This document shows, in pieces, positions 18,459-28,718 of a stretch of 64,000 nt of DNA. Source of the stretch: Sphingomonas lenta (GTDB lineage Bacteria > Pseudomonadota > Alphaproteobacteria > Sphingomonadales > Sphingomonadaceae); contig NZ_NSLI01000001.1 in the NCBI RefSeq assembly GCF_002288825.1, positions 310,001 to 374,000 of the forward strand, written 5' to 3'. Position numbers and translations under genes: made by a program. The notes beneath the pieces were generated by a model. The model ran no database searches. It was not told the DNA's origin and worked only from the letters and a program-made list of their open reading frames with translations. Numbering within the stretch: position 1 is the stretch's first letter; each line of letters starts with the position of its first letter.

Positions 18459-19525
18459 CGCGGTGCGACGTCGCGATCGTCGGCGCGGGGATCGCGGGCG
18501 CTAGCCTCGCGGCCGAGCTCGCGCCGCACGCGTCGGTCGTGCTGCTCGAATCGGAGGACGTCGCCGGCTATCACGCCACCGGCCGCTCCGCCGCCTTCTG
18601 GTCGGAGACGTACGGCGGACCCGGCATCCAGCCGCTCACCTCCGCCTCCGCCCAGAGCCTGCGCAACTTCCTCCAGCCGCTCGGCTCGCTCCACATCGGC
18701 CGTGCGAAGGACTCGCCCGCGATCGAGCGCTTGCTTCGCGACTTCCGCGACACGCAGGTCGAGCTCCGCCCCGTCGATGCGAAGATGGTGGTGCCGGGAT
18801 TGCGCCCCGAATGGACGCTGGCCGTGTGGGAGCCGAGCTGCGCCTATATCGACGTGGCGGGCCTCCACGCCGATCGCCTCGCCGCCGCGCGCCGGGCAGG
18901 CGCGACGGTGATGACCAGCGCCTCGCTCCAGGAGGCCAAACGTGCCGAGAGCCGCTGGCGCATCCGCACCCCCGTCGGCGAGGTCGATGCCGCAATCCTC
19001 GTGAACGCGGCGGGGGCATGGGCGGACCCGGTCGCCGAACGCGCGGGCGCGTCGCCGCTGGAGATCAAGGCGTACCGCCGCACGCTCGCGCAGCTGCGCA
19101 CCGACCCGCCTGCGCCGTCCGACCTGCCCATGGTGATTGACATCGCCGGCGGCTTCTACTTCAAGCCGGAGGCGGGCGGGCGATTATGGCTCTCCCCGCA
19201 CGACGAGACGCCTACCGACCCATGCGACGCCGCGCCCGAGGAGCTGGACGTGGCGGTCGCGATCGACCGCTTCGAGCGTGTGGTCGACTGGCGCGTCGCC
19301 GCCGTGGAACGGAAGTGGGCGGGCCTGCGAAGCTTCGCCCCCGACCGGCTGCCCGTGTTCGGCTGGGACGCGCTCCTTCCCGGCTTCTTCTGGTGCGCGG
19401 GCCAGGGCGGCTTCGGCATCCAGACCGCCCCCGCCGCCGCGGCGCTCTGCGCGGCGCTGATCCTCGACCGCGACGTAGCCTACGGCCTGGACCCGAGCCG
19501 CTACGCCCCGACCCGCTTCTCTTAA
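18455..19525 (+). CDS. FAD-dependent oxidoreductase, DadA/glycine-oxidase type
   Basis: A DAO-family flavoenzyme of 356 residues, probably oxidising an amino acid or hydroxy acid. The dinucleotide-binding motif VAIVGAGIAGASLAAELA is at the very start, followed by LLESEDVAGYHATGRSAAFW; the C-terminus has PGFFWCAGQGGFGIQTAPAAA. The close fit to D-2-hydroxyglutarate/glycine-oxidase-like proteins does not fix a substrate. ATG 18455 overlaps the hydrolase stop; the frame is open far upstream but has no better start. It converges on rnhA across a repeat. Confidence 0.87.
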   Translation: MTRCDVAIVGAGIAGASLAAELAPHASVVLLESEDVAGYHATGRSAAFWSETYGGPGIQPLTSASAQSLRNFLQPLGSLHIGRAKDSPAIERLLRDFRDTQVELRPVDAKMVVPGLRPEWTLAVWEPSCAYIDVAGLHADRLAAARRAGATVMTSASLQEAKRAESRWRIRTPVGEVDAAILVNAAGAWADPVAERAGASPLEIKAYRRTLAQLRTDPPAPSDLPMVIDIAGGFYFKPEAGGRLWLSPHDETPTDPCDAAPEELDVAVAIDRFERVVDWRVAAVERKWAGLRSFAPDRLPVFGWDALLPGFFWCAGQGGFGIQTAPAAAALCAALILDRDVAYGLDPSRYAPTRFS

Positions 19526-19533
19526 TTATGATT

Positions 19534-19668
19534 CCTCCCCCGCTAACAGCGGGGGAGGTGGCGCGCGTAGCGCGACGGAGGGGGAGCGACGGGATACGGC
19601 TTCGCCCCGTACCCCCACCACCACGCCCTACGGGCGCGGTCCCCCTCCCCCGCTGTAAGCGGGGGAGG
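19534..19668. repeat. Composite palindromic repeat between convergent genes
   Basis: Two CCTCCCCCGCT-type hairpins (19534-19555 and 19645-19668) flank GGGATACGGC...TACCCCCACCACCACGCC, the same module order as 4052-4248 but without the 54-nt double hairpin. It fills the gap between the FAD oxidoreductase stop and the rnhA stop, so it may end transcription from both sides. Confidence 0.8.
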
Positions 19669-19671
19669 ATT

Positions 19672-20112
19672 TCACCGCTTCTCCACCCCCAACGCCGCAT
19701 CGCTCGCCAGCCGGTCCGCACGCTCGTTGTCCGGGTGCCCGGCATGACCCTTCACCCAGACCCACTCGATCTTGTGCCGCTTCGCCGCCTCCAACAGCGC
19801 CTGCCACAGCTCCGCGTTCTTGACCGGCTTCTTGTCCGCCGTCCGCCAGCCGTTGCGCTGCCAGCCGTGGATCCACTTGGTCAGCCCGTCCATCACGTAG
19901 CGGCTGTCCGTCGACAGCTTGACCTGGCACGGCCGCTTGAGCGCGTTCAGCGCCTCGATCGCGGCGGTCAGCTCCATGCGGTTGTTGGTGGTCGGGTTCT
20001 CCGCGCCGAAGAGCTCCTTCTCCTTGTCCCCCGCCCGGATCACCGCCCCCCAGCCGCCGGGGCCGGGATTACCCTTGCAGGCCCCGTCCGTGGCGATCTC
20101 CACTTCCGTCAC
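19672..20112 (-). CDS. rnhA: Ribonuclease HI
   Basis: Degrades the RNA strand of RNA-DNA hybrids. It has 146 residues, the normal size. Catalytic acidic residues are in [16 protein letters not shown] (Asp), NNRMELTAA (Glu) and [10 protein letters not shown] (Asp), with [12 protein letters not shown] near the end. The GTG start overlaps the thrB stop (GTGA) with GGGAGG ten bases ahead; the frame is open upstream through thrB but those starts are not credible. Last gene of ispH-thrB-rnhA. Confidence 0.96.
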   Translation of the reverse strand: MTEVEIATDGACKGNPGPGGWGAVIRAGDKEKELFGAENPTTNNRMELTAAIEALNALKRPCQVKLSTDSRYVMDGLTKWIHGWQRNGWRTADKKPVKNAELWQALLEAAKRHKIEWVWVKGHAGHPDNERADRLASDAALGVEKR

Positions 20113-21059
20113 GCGAACAAATCCTCCCGCTCGTACGATTCGAGCCGGCGGACATAGGCCAGCGGGTCCTTGCGCGTCACCAGCGCGTCGGCGGGCGTGT
20201 TGAGCCAGTCCCAGGTGCGCGTCAGCGCGAACCTGACGCACGCGCCGCGCGCCAGCACCGACAACGCGCGCCGCTCCTCGTTCGACAGGTGGAACGCCGA
20301 CCGGTACCCCTCGACCAGCGCCCGCCCGACCCCCGCGTCGTAGCGCTCGCCCGCGAGGTCGAACGCCCAGGCCGAGTGCATGACCGCCAGGTCGTACGCG
20401 CGCACGTCCGTGCAGGCGAAATAGAAGTCGATCAGCCCCGTGACCCGGTCGCCGAGCATCAGCACATTGTCCGGGAACAGGTCCGCGTGGATCACCGCAC
20501 GCGGCAGCTGGTGCGGCCACTCACGCTCGATCTGCGCGAGCGCCTCGTCCAGCCGCGCATATAGGCCCGGCGCGACTTCGTCCGCCGCCGTCCCGCACCG
20601 CTCCAGAAGCGGCCGCCAGGCCTCCATACCGAGCGAGTTCGGCCGAGTTCGGTCGAAGCCGACGCTGGCGGCGTGCATGCGCCCCAGCGCCTCACCCGCC
20701 GCCCGTGCTTTCTCCGGTGTGGATTCTGTAACCGCCAGCCCCGGCAGGAACTCGATCAGGCACGCCGGACGGCCGGCGACCCGTTGAATCCGCTCACCTT
20801 TCCGATTCGCCAGGGCGCGCGGCACGGGCAGGCCCCGCCCGGCGAGGTGCTGGATCAAATCCAGAAAGAACGGCAGGTCGATCTCGGAAACGCGTTTCTC
20901 ATAAAGCGTGAGGATGTACCTGGACCGCGTCGTGTCGAGGAGGAAATTCGAGTTCTCGATTCCCTCGGCGATGCCCTTGAGCGCGACGGGCTCTCCGACG
21001 TCGAATCGCTCGAGTAGGCGCGCGAGCTCGTCGGCCCCCACCTGCGTATAGACCGCCAT
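20109..21059 (-). CDS. thrB: Homoserine kinase, ThrB2 (APH-fold)
   Basis: Phosphorylates homoserine for threonine synthesis. It has 316 residues and is the aminoglycoside-phosphotransferase-fold type found in alphaproteobacteria, not the GHMP type. Signatures: [11 protein letters not shown], the catalytic loop [12 protein letters not shown] and the metal-binding [11 protein letters not shown]. It overlaps the ispH stop by one base (TGATG) and the rnhA start by four, so the three genes form one translationally linked operon. Confidence 0.95.
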   Translation of the reverse strand: MAVYTQVGADELARLLERFDVGEPVALKGIAEGIENSNFLLDTTRSRYILTLYEKRVSEIDLPFFLDLIQHLAGRGLPVPRALANRKGERIQRVAGRPACLIEFLPGLAVTESTPEKARAAGEALGRMHAASVGFDRTRPNSLGMEAWRPLLERCGTAADEVAPGLYARLDEALAQIEREWPHQLPRAVIHADLFPDNVLMLGDRVTGLIDFYFACTDVRAYDLAVMHSAWAFDLAGERYDAGVGRALVEGYRSAFHLSNEERRALSVLARGACVRFALTRTWDWLNTPADALVTRKDPLAYVRRLESYEREDLFA

Positions 21060-22006
21060 CAGGCGGCCGCGTCGAGTCCGCGCGGCAGCTTGAAGGCGAT
21101 GTTCTCGCGCGTCGTCTCGACCTCGCGCTCGACCACCTGGAACCGCTCGGACAGCCGGTCGACCAGCTCGCGCACCAGCAGCTCCGGCGCCGACGCGCCC
21201 GCCGTGATGCCCAGCGTCGACACGCCGTCCAGGAACGCCCAGTCGAGCTCGGCGGCGCGCTGGATCAGCTTGGCCTTGACGCCCTCGCGCTCGGCGACCT
21301 CGACCAGGCGCAAGGAGTTGGACGAGTTGGGGGCGCCGATCACCAGCATCGCGTCCACCCGCGGCGCGATCGCCTTCACCGCCGCCTGCCGGTTCGACGT
21401 GGCGTAGCAGATGTCCTCGCCGCGCGGCCCCTCCACCGCCGGGAAACGCCGCTTCAGCGCCGCCACGATTTCGGCCGTGTCGTCCACCGACAGCGTCGTC
21501 TGCGTCAGGAACGACAGGTTCAGCGGGTCGGCGACCTCCATTTTCGCCACGTCGTCGACCGTCTCGACCAGCGTCATCGTGCCCGCGGGCACCTGGCCGA
21601 ACGTGCCGATCACTTCCGGGTGGCCGGCGTGGCCGATGAACACGATGTGCCGTCCCGCCGCGACTTGCCGCTCCGCCTGCCGGTGCACCTTGCTCACCAG
21701 CGGGCAGGTCGCGTCCAGGTAATCGAGGCCGCGGTCCTGCGCCGCCGTCGGCACCGACTTGGGCACGCCGTGCGCGGAGAAGACCACGGGCGCGCCGTCC
21801 GGCACTTCGTCCAGCTCCTCCACGAACACCGCGCCCTTGGCTTTGAGCGAGTCCACGACGAAGCGGTTGTGCACGATCTCGTGGCGGACGTAGACGGGCG
21901 GGCCGTGCTTCTCGATCGCGAGCTCGACGATTCGGATCGCGCGATCGACGCCCGCGCAGAACCCGCGCGGCGCCGCGATGAACAGTTGGAGGACTGGATA
22001 GGTCAC
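21059..22006 (-). CDS. ispH: 4-hydroxy-3-methylbut-2-enyl diphosphate reductase
   Basis: Last step of the MEP isoprenoid route: reduces HMBPP to IPP and DMAPP with a [4Fe-4S] cluster. It has 315 residues. The three cluster cysteines are in [10 protein letters not shown] (Cys17), [11 protein letters not shown] and [17 protein letters not shown] and [10 protein letters not shown] are other family motifs. First gene of ispH-thrB-rnhA, divergent from a lipoprotein gene. Confidence 0.97.
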   Translation of the reverse strand: MTYPVLQLFIAAPRGFCAGVDRAIRIVELAIEKHGPPVYVRHEIVHNRFVVDSLKAKGAVFVEELDEVPDGAPVVFSAHGVPKSVPTAAQDRGLDYLDATCPLVSKVHRQAERQVAAGRHIVFIGHAGHPEVIGTFGQVPAGTMTLVETVDDVAKMEVADPLNLSFLTQTTLSVDDTAEIVAALKRRFPAVEGPRGEDICYATSNRQAAVKAIAPRVDAMLVIGAPNSSNSLRLVEVAEREGVKAKLIQRAAELDWAFLDGVSTLGITAGASAPELLVRELVDRLSERFQVVEREVETTRENIAFKLPRGLDAAA

Positions 22007-22089
22007 ACCCCCATCTAACCCCTCCCTTGCCCCCGCGAAAGGCGGTTCCTATGACGGCGCATCCCGCGTTCCCGTCCGAAGGTCTCCCT

Positions 22090-22731
22090 GTGAAATCACC
22101 CCGCTTCGCCGTCCTCCTCACGCCGGCGCTGATCCTCGCCGGTTGCGCGCGCACGGGCGAGATCGACGCGACCGGCGGCATCAGCGCGGTGCGCTCCGCC
22201 TGCCCGACCGTGGGCGTGGCGGCGGGGACGGGCGATATCACGCTGTTCGACCCGCCCACCAGCCGCGAGCAGTCGGCGATCGACGTGACGGCGGTGATCA
22301 CCAACGTGCGCTCGACGTGCAACGATACCGGCGACCAGATCGCGACCACCGTCACATTCGATGTGCTCGGCCGCCGTACGCGCACCGACGCCCCACGCGA
22401 GGTCACGCTACCCTATTACATCGCCATCGTTCGCGGCGGCAGCAACGTCACCGCCAAGCGCGTCGGCCAAGTCGCGCTCCGCTTCGAAGCGGGCCAGCCC
22501 CGTGCGAGCGCGCAGGCGCAGGCGGTAAGCTACGTCAGCCGCGCCGCCGCCACCCTGCCGGAGGAGGTACGTCGCCAGCTCACCCGCCGTCGCAAGGCCG
22601 GCGACGAGGACGCTGCGGTCGACCCGCTGACCCAGCCCGAGGTGCGCCAGGCCGTGCTTGCCGCGACATTCGAGGCGCTGGTCGGCTTTCAGCTCACCGA
22701 TGAGCAGCTGCGCTACAACGCCACACGTTGA
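22090..22731 (+). CDS. Hypothetical lipoprotein
   Basis: A 213-residue predicted outer-membrane or periplasmic lipoprotein with no recognised domain. The signal peptide ends in a lipobox (LILAGC, Cys19). The mature part has a beta-rich look (TAVITNVRSTCNDTGDQIATTVTFDVLGRR) and a basic/acidic C-terminal helix region. The GTG at 22090 was chosen because it gives a normal signal peptide with GAAGG upstream; in-frame starts at 22027 and 22051 would bury it. It lies just before the glycine riboswitch, but no functional link is implied. Confidence 0.75.
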   Translation: MKSPRFAVLLTPALILAGCARTGEIDATGGISAVRSACPTVGVAAGTGDITLFDPPTSREQSAIDVTAVITNVRSTCNDTGDQIATTVTFDVLGRRTRTDAPREVTLPYYIAIVRGGSNVTAKRVGQVALRFEAGQPRASAQAQAVSYVSRAAATLPEEVRRQLTRRRKAGDEDAAVDPLTQPEVRQAVLAATFEALVGFQLTDEQLRYNATR

Positions 22732-22810
22732 TCGACGCGCGGTCGGGCGTTGACAGCCGCCCTTCGCTCTCGCACAGCCTACAGGGTCGATGTCGGGCGA
22801 CCGGCATAGG

Positions 22811-22995
22811 CGCGCGCGGGAGAGCGCTGCTTTCAGCAGCCGCCGAAGGAGCAACCGCCCCGGAATCTCTCAGGCACCAGGACCGCGCGAGGCCATCGAC
22901 ACTCTGGAAAGCGCTCGGCCTTCGGCCGGGCCACCGAAGGGGTAAGCCGGCCGGCCGGTGAAAGCTCTCAGGTTCCGTGACAGAGGGGGAACTGG
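22811..22995 (+). promoter_or_regulatory. Tandem glycine riboswitch
   Basis: Two aptamers in series. Aptamer 1 (about 22811-22888) has GGGAGAGCG, CCGAAGGAGCAA and AATCTCTCAGGCACC. Aptamer 2 (about 22893-22995) has CTCTGGAAAGCG, CCGAAGGGGTAAG, AAAGCTCTCAGG and GACAGAGGGGGAAC. These are the conserved P1/P3 and junction elements of the gcvT RNA class. It sits 53 bp before gcvT. Glycine-induced expression of the cleavage operon is the established role of such RNAs. Confidence 0.95.
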
Positions 22996-23047
22996 ATGTA
23001 GTGGAAGAAGCTTTCCGCGGTCCGCCCTTTTGTCTGGAGCTGAGTTG

Positions 23048-24259
23048 ATGAGCGAAGCAGTCCATGGCGGTTCCACCGAACACGGCGCCAGAGGCACCGA
23101 GTTCCGGCACGACGAGGAAGGCGGCGAGCCCGCGCCGCAGATGCTGGCGCTCGATCGCTGGCACCGCGCGCAGGGCGGTCGCATGGTCCCGTTCGCCGGC
23201 TACGAGATGCCCGTCCAGTACGAGGGCATCATGGCCGAGCACCTCTGGACGCGTACGTCCGCGGGACTGTTCGACGTCAGCCATATGGGCCAGGTGCTGC
23301 TGACCGGCGCGGAAGTCGACCGCTCGCTCGAACGGCTGCTGCCCGGCGACGTGACGGGGCTGGGCGAGGGCAAGCTGCGCTACTCGCTGCTGCTGGCCGA
23401 AAACGGCGGCGTGCTCGACGACCTGATGGTCACGCGCCTGCCCACGGCCAACCCGTTCTCGGATGAACCGGGCGCGCTCTACATGGTCGTGAACGGCGCG
23501 ACCAAATATGACGACGTATCCTATCTGCTCGACCAATTGCCCGAGGACGTCACGATCAATTTGATGGACGACCGCGGGCTGTTTGCGGTGCAGGGTCCCA
23601 AGGCGATCGACGCCGTCTCGCGTCTCGTGCCCGGCGTCGAGCGGCTGGTATTTATGACGGGCGGTGCGTTCGAGTGGCGGGGCGCCACGCTCTGGATCAG
23701 CCGCTCCGGCTACACCGGCGAGGACGGCTTCGAGATCTCCGTGCCTGAGAGCCACGCCGAGGCGCTGGCCGACGCGCTCCTGGAGCAGCCGGAGGTGAAG
23801 CCGATCGGTTTGGGCGCGCGCGACTCGCTCCGGCTCGAGGCGGGGCTGCCGCTCTACGGCCACGACATGGACCCGGAGATCTCGCCCGTCATGGCAGATC
23901 TCGGCTTCGCGCTGTCGAAGCGTCGCCGCGAGGCCGCCGACTTCCTCGGCGCGACACGCATCCTGCTCGAGCGCGAGCAGGGGCCGATCGCCAAACGCGT
24001 GGGCCTGATCGTCGAGGGCCGCCAGCCGGTGCGCGAGGGCGCGGTCGTGGTCGACGACGAGGCGTCCGAGGTCGGCCGCGTCACGTCGGGCGGCTTCGCG
24101 CCGACGCTGGGCCAGCCGATCGCGATGGCCTATGTCCCCGCCGCGATGGCGCAGCCCGGCACCGTCGTCACCCTGGCGCAGCGCGGCAAGCTGCACCGGG
24201 CGACCGTCGCCCCCATGCCTTTCGTCCCCCACCGCTATGTCCGCGCAGGAGCTAAATGA
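23048..24259 (+). CDS. gcvT: Glycine cleavage T-protein (aminomethyltransferase)
   Basis: Transfers the methylene group from aminomethylated H-protein to tetrahydrofolate, releasing ammonia. It has 403 residues, longer than usual (about 370) because of a 31-residue lead rich in His, Gly and Glu before [20 protein letters not shown]. Motifs: [44 protein letters not shown] and [14 protein letters not shown] 23048 has GGAGC upstream; an internal ATG at 23141 is the alternative and would remove the odd lead. First gene after the riboswitch. Confidence 0.95.
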   Translation: MSEAVHGGSTEHGARGTEFRHDEEGGEPAPQMLALDRWHRAQGGRMVPFAGYEMPVQYEGIMAEHLWTRTSAGLFDVSHMGQVLLTGAEVDRSLERLLPGDVTGLGEGKLRYSLLLAENGGVLDDLMVTRLPTANPFSDEPGALYMVVNGATKYDDVSYLLDQLPEDVTINLMDDRGLFAVQGPKAIDAVSRLVPGVERLVFMTGGAFEWRGATLWISRSGYTGEDGFEISVPESHAEALADALLEQPEVKPIGLGARDSLRLEAGLPLYGHDMDPEISPVMADLGFALSKRRREAADFLGATRILLEREQGPIAKRVGLIVEGRQPVREGAVVVDDEASEVGRVTSGGFAPTLGQPIAMAYVPAAMAQPGTVVTLAQRGKLHRATVAPMPFVPHRYVRAGAK

Positions 24260-24630
24260 TGGCCCGTTACTTCACCGAAGAACATGAGTGGATCGAGATC
24301 GACGGCGACGTCGGCACCGTCGGCATCAGCGAGTACGCCCAGAGCCAGCTCGGCGACATCGTGTTCGTGGATGTGCCCGACGAGGGCAAGGAGTTCGCCA
24401 AGGGCGACGAGGCCGCGGTGGTCGAGTCGGTCAAGGCCGCGTCCGACGTCTACGCGCCCGCGTCCGGCACGGTGATCGAGGGCAACTCGGCGCTGACCGA
24501 CGACCCGTCGCTCGTCAACTCGGACCCGGAAGGCGACGGCTGGTTCTTCCGCATCTCGCTGTCTGACTCGAGCGAGCTCGAGGAGCTGATGGACGAGGAC
24601 GCCTATGCGAGCTTCGTGAAGAAGCTCTGA
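24256..24630 (+). CDS. gcvH: Glycine cleavage H-protein
   Basis: Lipoyl carrier protein that shuttles the aminomethyl intermediate among P, T and L proteins. It has 124 residues, with [11 protein letters not shown] at the start and the lipoyl-lysine in [13 protein letters not shown] (about residue 64). It overlaps gcvT by four bases. ATG 24256 and the next ATG (24259) are both possible; AGGAG serves either. Confidence 0.96.
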   Translation: MMARYFTEEHEWIEIDGDVGTVGISEYAQSQLGDIVFVDVPDEGKEFAKGDEAAVVESVKAASDVYAPASGTVIEGNSALTDDPSLVNSDPEGDGWFFRISLSDSSELEELMDEDAYASFVKKL

Positions 24631-24670
24631 CCCGAGAGCCCCTCCCGTGGGAAGGGGCGGAGATGATTGA

Positions 24671-26029
24671 ATGCGCTACCTTCCCCTGACCCAACACGAC
24701 CGCGAGGCGATGCTGTCCGTCGTCGGCGCGGGCTCGATCGACGACCTGTTCGTCGACGTTCCCGAGGCCGCGCAGCTCGACGGCCCCGTGCACGGCCTGC
24801 CCGACCACGCGAGCGAGCTCGCGGTCGAACGGCATATGACCGCGCTCGCGCGAAAAAACACCGTCGCAGGGGAGGTGCCCTTCTTCCTGGGCTGCGGCGC
24901 GTACAAGCATCACGTGCCCGCCAGCGTCGATCACCTGATCCAGCGCGGCGAGTTCCTGACGGCCTACACGCCCTACCAGCCCGAGATCGCGCAGGGCACG
25001 CTGCAGATGCTGTTCGAGTTCCAGACGCAGGTCGCGCGCCTGCTCGGGACCGACGTCGCCAATGCGTCGATGTACGACGGCTCGACCGCCTGCTGGGAGG
25101 CGATCGGCATGGCGCGGCGCATCACCAAGCGGGGCAAGGCGATCCTCTCGTCGGGGCTCCACCCGCACTATGTCTCCGTCGCGAAGACGATGGCGAAGTT
25201 CACGGGCGACGTGCTGGAGAGCGCGGCCCCGACGCTCTCCGCGGAGACGGACGTCGCCGACCTTATCGCCCGGATCGACGCCGATACGAGCTGCGTCGTC
25301 GTGCAATATCCCGACATCCTCGGCCGCATCGCCGACCTTTCGGAGCTCGCGACCGCGTGCCAGGCCAAGAAAGCGCTGTTGATCGCGGTCGTGACCGAGC
25401 CGGTGGCGCTTGGCGCGATCAAGTCGCCCGGCGAGATGGGCGCGGACATCGTAGTCGGCGAAGGCCAGTCGCTCGGTGTCGGCCTGCAGTTCGGCGGCCC
25501 GTATGTGGGCCTGTTCGGGTGCAAGGATAAGTATGTCCGTCAGATGCCCGGCCGGCTCTGCGGCGAGACGGTGGACGCCGACGGCCGCCGCGGCTTCGTG
25601 CTGACGCTGTCCACGCGCGAGCAGCATATCCGCCGCGAAAAGGCGACGTCGAACATCTGCACCAACTCCGGCCTCTGCGCGCTCGCCTTCTCGATCCACA
25701 TGACGCTGTTGGGCGAGAAGGGCCTGCGCGGGCTGGCGATGGTGAACCACACCAAAGCGGTCGCGGCGGCCGAGCGGCTGGCGCAGGTGCCGGGCGTCGA
25801 GCTCGTGACCGACCGCTTCTTCAACGAGTTCACGCTCAAGCTGCCGACCGAGGCACGGCCTGTAGTGCGCACGCTCGCCGAACGAGGCGTGCTCGCGGGC
25901 GTATCGCTCGGCCGCCTCTACCCGGACGCGGACGAGCTCAAGAACGGACTGGTCGTCGCGGTCACGGAGGTCGTGACCGACGAGGATGTCGAGGCGCTGG
26001 CGACGGCGCTGCAGGAGGTGCTGGCATGA
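24671..26029 (+). CDS. gcvPA: Glycine dehydrogenase (decarboxylating) subunit 1
   Basis: N-terminal half of the split P-protein, the PLP enzyme that decarboxylates glycine and loads H-protein. It has 452 residues. Recognisable blocks: [48 protein letters not shown] and a C-terminal NEFTLKLP. It lacks the PLP lysine, which is in subunit 2. It overlaps gcvPB by four bases (ATGA). The 40-bp gap after gcvH has a short CCCCTCCC / GGGAAGGGG hairpin. Confidence 0.96.
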   Translation: MRYLPLTQHDREAMLSVVGAGSIDDLFVDVPEAAQLDGPVHGLPDHASELAVERHMTALARKNTVAGEVPFFLGCGAYKHHVPASVDHLIQRGEFLTAYTPYQPEIAQGTLQMLFEFQTQVARLLGTDVANASMYDGSTACWEAIGMARRITKRGKAILSSGLHPHYVSVAKTMAKFTGDVLESAAPTLSAETDVADLIARIDADTSCVVVQYPDILGRIADLSELATACQAKKALLIAVVTEPVALGAIKSPGEMGADIVVGEGQSLGVGLQFGGPYVGLFGCKDKYVRQMPGRLCGETVDADGRRGFVLTLSTREQHIRREKATSNICTNSGLCALAFSIHMTLLGEKGLRGLAMVNHTKAVAAAERLAQVPGVELVTDRFFNEFTLKLPTEARPVVRTLAERGVLAGVSLGRLYPDADELKNGLVVAVTEVVTDEDVEALATALQEVLA

Positions 26030-27600
26030 ACGCGATCAACCAGAGCGGTTGGAAGCCGCAGATGAACGCCCGCGAGGGCGGCGCGCCCATGACCTCGACG
26101 GGCAACAAGGCGCTGATGCTCGAGGAGGCGCTGATTTTCGAGATCGGCTCCGACGAGACCTGCGGCGTCGACCTGCCCGAGGTCGATGCGGCCGCGAGCC
26201 GCCTCGGCGACCTCGCCCGCGAGCGCCCGATCGGCCTGCCCGGCCTGTCGGAGCCCGAGGCGGTGCGCCACTACACGCGGCTGTCGCGCCAGAACTACGC
26301 GATCGACCTGGGTCTCTTCCCGCTCGGGTCGTGCACGATGAAGCACAATCCGCGCCTCAACGAGAAGATGGCGCGGCTGCCCGGCTTCGCGGATGTGCAC
26401 CCGCTCGCACCCGTCGACTCGATCCAGGGCGCGCTGGAGGTGATCCACCAGCTCGCGCACTGGCTCGTTACGCTGACCGGCATGCACTCGGTCGCGATGA
26501 GCCCCAAGGCGGGCGCGCACGGCGAGTTGTGCGGCATCCTGGCGATCAAGGCGGCGCTCGAAGCCTGCGGAGAGAGCGGCCGCAAGGTCATCCTTGTGCC
26601 GGAGAGCGCGCACGGCACCAACCCCGCCACCGCCGCTTTCGCCGGCTTCACGGTCGAGGACATTCCCGCGACGCCGGAGGGCCGCGTGGACCTGGCGGCG
26701 CTGACCGCGCGGCTGGGGCCGGACGTGGCGGGTGTGATGATCACCAACCCGAACACCTGCGGCCTGTTCGAGCGCGACATGAAGGCGATCTCGGACGCGG
26801 TCCACGAGGCGGGCGGCTTCGTCTACTGCGACGGCGCGAACTTCAACGCCATCGTCGGCCGCGTTCGTCCGGGCGACCTCGGCATCGACGCGATGCACAT
26901 CAACCTGCACAAGACCTTCTCCACGCCGCATGGCGGCGGTGGGCCGGGGTCGGGACCCGTGGTGTTCTCCGAAGCGCTCGCGCCCTACGCGCCGCTGCCC
27001 TTCGTCGAGAAGCACGGCGACCACTTCGTCCTGGTCGAGGAGGAGACGGCGAGGCAGGAGCAGCACGGCTCCAGCTTCGGCCGCATGGTGGCGTTCCACG
27101 GCCAGATGGGCATGTTCACCCGCGCGCTGACCTACATTCTCAGCCACGGCGCGGACGGCCTGCGCCAGGTCGCCGAAGACGCGGTGCTCAACGCCAATTA
27201 CGTGCTCCGCCGGCTGGAGGACGTGCTCGACGCGCCGTTCGGCGGGTCGGGCCCGTGCATGCACGAGGCGCTGTTCTCGGACGAAGGCCTGGCGGAGGGC
27301 TTCACCACGCTCGACGTCGCCAAGGGGCTGATCGACGAGGGCTACCACCCGATGACGATGTACTTCCCGCTCGTCGTCCACGGCGCGATGCTGGTCGAGC
27401 CGACCGAAACCGAGTCGAAGGCGGCGCTGGACCAGTTCATCGACGCGCTCCGCTCGGTCGCCGAGCGCGCCAAGGCCGGCGACGCGAGCCTCAAGAGCGC
27501 CCCGCACTTCGCCCCCCGCGCGCGGCTCGACGAGACGCTGGCGGCGCGCAAGCCCGTGCTGGTCTGGAAGGAGCAGCCGCTGGCCGAGGCGGCGGAGTAA
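26026..27600 (+). CDS. gcvPB: Glycine dehydrogenase (decarboxylating) subunit 2
   Basis: C-terminal half of split P-protein, carrying the PLP site. It has 524 residues; the Schiff-base lysine is in [18 protein letters not shown] (about residue 300). Other blocks are YPLGSC-like [26 protein letters not shown] and NTCGLFERD. The N-terminus carries about 30 extra residues before [11 protein letters not shown]. Last gene of the riboswitch-controlled gcvT-H-PA-PB operon. The L-protein gene is not in the window, as expected since it is shared with other complexes. Confidence 0.96.
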   Translation: MNAINQSGWKPQMNAREGGAPMTSTGNKALMLEEALIFEIGSDETCGVDLPEVDAAASRLGDLARERPIGLPGLSEPEAVRHYTRLSRQNYAIDLGLFPLGSCTMKHNPRLNEKMARLPGFADVHPLAPVDSIQGALEVIHQLAHWLVTLTGMHSVAMSPKAGAHGELCGILAIKAALEACGESGRKVILVPESAHGTNPATAAFAGFTVEDIPATPEGRVDLAALTARLGPDVAGVMITNPNTCGLFERDMKAISDAVHEAGGFVYCDGANFNAIVGRVRPGDLGIDAMHINLHKTFSTPHGGGGPGSGPVVFSEALAPYAPLPFVEKHGDHFVLVEEETARQEQHGSSFGRMVAFHGQMGMFTRALTYILSHGADGLRQVAEDAVLNANYVLRRLEDVLDAPFGGSGPCMHEALFSDEGLAEGFTTLDVAKGLIDEGYHPMTMYFPLVVHGAMLVEPTETESKAALDQFIDALRSVAERAKAGDASLKSAPHFAPRARLDETLAARKPVLVWKEQPLAEAAE

Positions 27601-27603
27601 GGC

Positions 27604-27954
27604 TTATTCGTAGAAAGATCTGGTGTCGACGTGAATGCTTTCGATCGTGACATCGCCGACACCGGATCGACCGCGCACCGTGGCGAGATACTCGTCGCTT
27701 ATTGAGTCCTCATCGTCGGATGATCCGTAGACAAGGGTCACATACACGGTGGCAATCGCCTCGAACCTGCCCTCCGTGTCCATGACGACGCTGTCCGGAT
27801 CGCCGTCGACCGTTTCAAATTGCGTTCGCGACGAGAGGTCAGCGAGAGCCTGCCACGCTCCAAAATCCTCCAAGGCGTTCTGATCCAGCGCGTTGATCTC
27901 GTTGATGATCTCATCCACCGAGCTTCGCTCTTCGGTCGTTCTGGCGATGGTCAT
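27604..27954 (-). CDS. Small acidic protein paired with FRG-domain gene
   Basis: A 116-residue acidic protein with no recognised family. The first half looks helical (SSVDEIINEINALDQNALED), the second half is beta-like and acidic (GSSDDEDSISDEYLA), ending in VDTRSFYE. ATG 27954 overlaps the FRG gene stop (ATGA) with AGGAG eight bases ahead, so the two are translationally coupled. GC is lower than in the gcv operon next door, as for the FRG gene, suggesting both arrived together. Antitoxin, immunity or sensor roles are possible but unproven. Confidence 0.7.
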   Translation of the reverse strand: MTIARTTEERSSVDEIINEINALDQNALEDFGAWQALADLSSRTQFETVDGDPDSVVMDTEGRFEAIATVYVTLVYGSSDDEDSISDEYLATVRGRSGVGDVTIESIHVDTRSFYE

Positions 27955-28718
27955 GAGATCACTCCTAAACGAACACCCCGAGCCGCTTGCCAAGCCGCTC
28001 GTGCGCCTAAACCGTCGAGCCCACCCATTATATAAAGCGGGTCGACACCGAGGTAAAACAATCGCCTCAGAAAGAATTCGCGGTGCTGGCCCGCAACATC
28101 GAAGATGTGCCTTGTCTTCTGGAGCGGCAGGTCCCAGCTCTGGTCAGGGCGAGGGTGAAGGCTGAATAGGCCACTTTGCGAGCCGATGCGGCTTGAAATC
28201 GCGCGAGGCTGTACGAACCGCACTTCCGTTTCCAAGAACGGGTCGGTATTTCCATCGATGTTCAACATTTGAGCGCGGCGAACGCGGGTAGCGACGATGC
28301 GACACGCGACCGCCGATCGTTCCGGGGTGGCTCTGACGTCCACACCGTCGATACATACATCTTTAGGTCCGGCCGGACTTGACGCAGCGAAGTAGGCTGC
28401 AACGAATGGATTGGTTGACCAGTCCAACAAGCGGGTCGGCACGCCATGGTGCTGTGCGAGCGCCAGGTATTCCCAATCCCGAAAGCCAGTGTCCGTTTGA
28501 TGCAGCGGTACCGCGCGGCGGAAGCTGGCGAGCACAGATCGCTCTCGAGCCAACGAATAGTTCGGGATGCGTCCAATCGATGGAAGTAACCGAAAACTCG
28601 CGTCTCCCATGCCTCTAAACACCCATCCAGAGTCGCTGTGCTTATCGACCCAGTCCAGAAACGCACGCCAACGCTTCAGGGAGCTGTCGTCCGGGTCCGC
28701 ACGCGTCGTTTCGGTCAT
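27951..28718 (-). CDS. FRG domain-containing protein
   Basis: A 255-residue protein built on an FRG domain, a small family named for its Phe-Arg-Gly motif, with no firmly known biochemical activity. The motif is WVFRGMGDASFRLLPSIGR (residues 32-50); the second signature, QHHGVPTRLLDWSTNP (residues 89-104), is also complete, and GGLDGLGARA near the end fits the family C-terminus. Both ends overlap neighbours by ATGA: DUF885 upstream and the acidic gene downstream. GC is lower than in both flanks. FRG genes tend to occur in variable and defence-like contexts, so an accessory defence or toxin role is a reasonable inference only. Confidence 0.85.
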   Translation of the reverse strand: MTETTRADPDDSSLKRWRAFLDWVDKHSDSGWVFRGMGDASFRLLPSIGRIPNYSLARERSVLASFRRAVPLHQTDTGFRDWEYLALAQHHGVPTRLLDWSTNPFVAAYFAASSPAGPKDVCIDGVDVRATPERSAVACRIVATRVRRAQMLNIDGNTDPFLETEVRFVQPRAISSRIGSQSGLFSLHPRPDQSWDLPLQKTRHIFDVAGQHREFFLRRLFYLGVDPLYIMGGLDGLGARAAWQAARGVRLGVIS

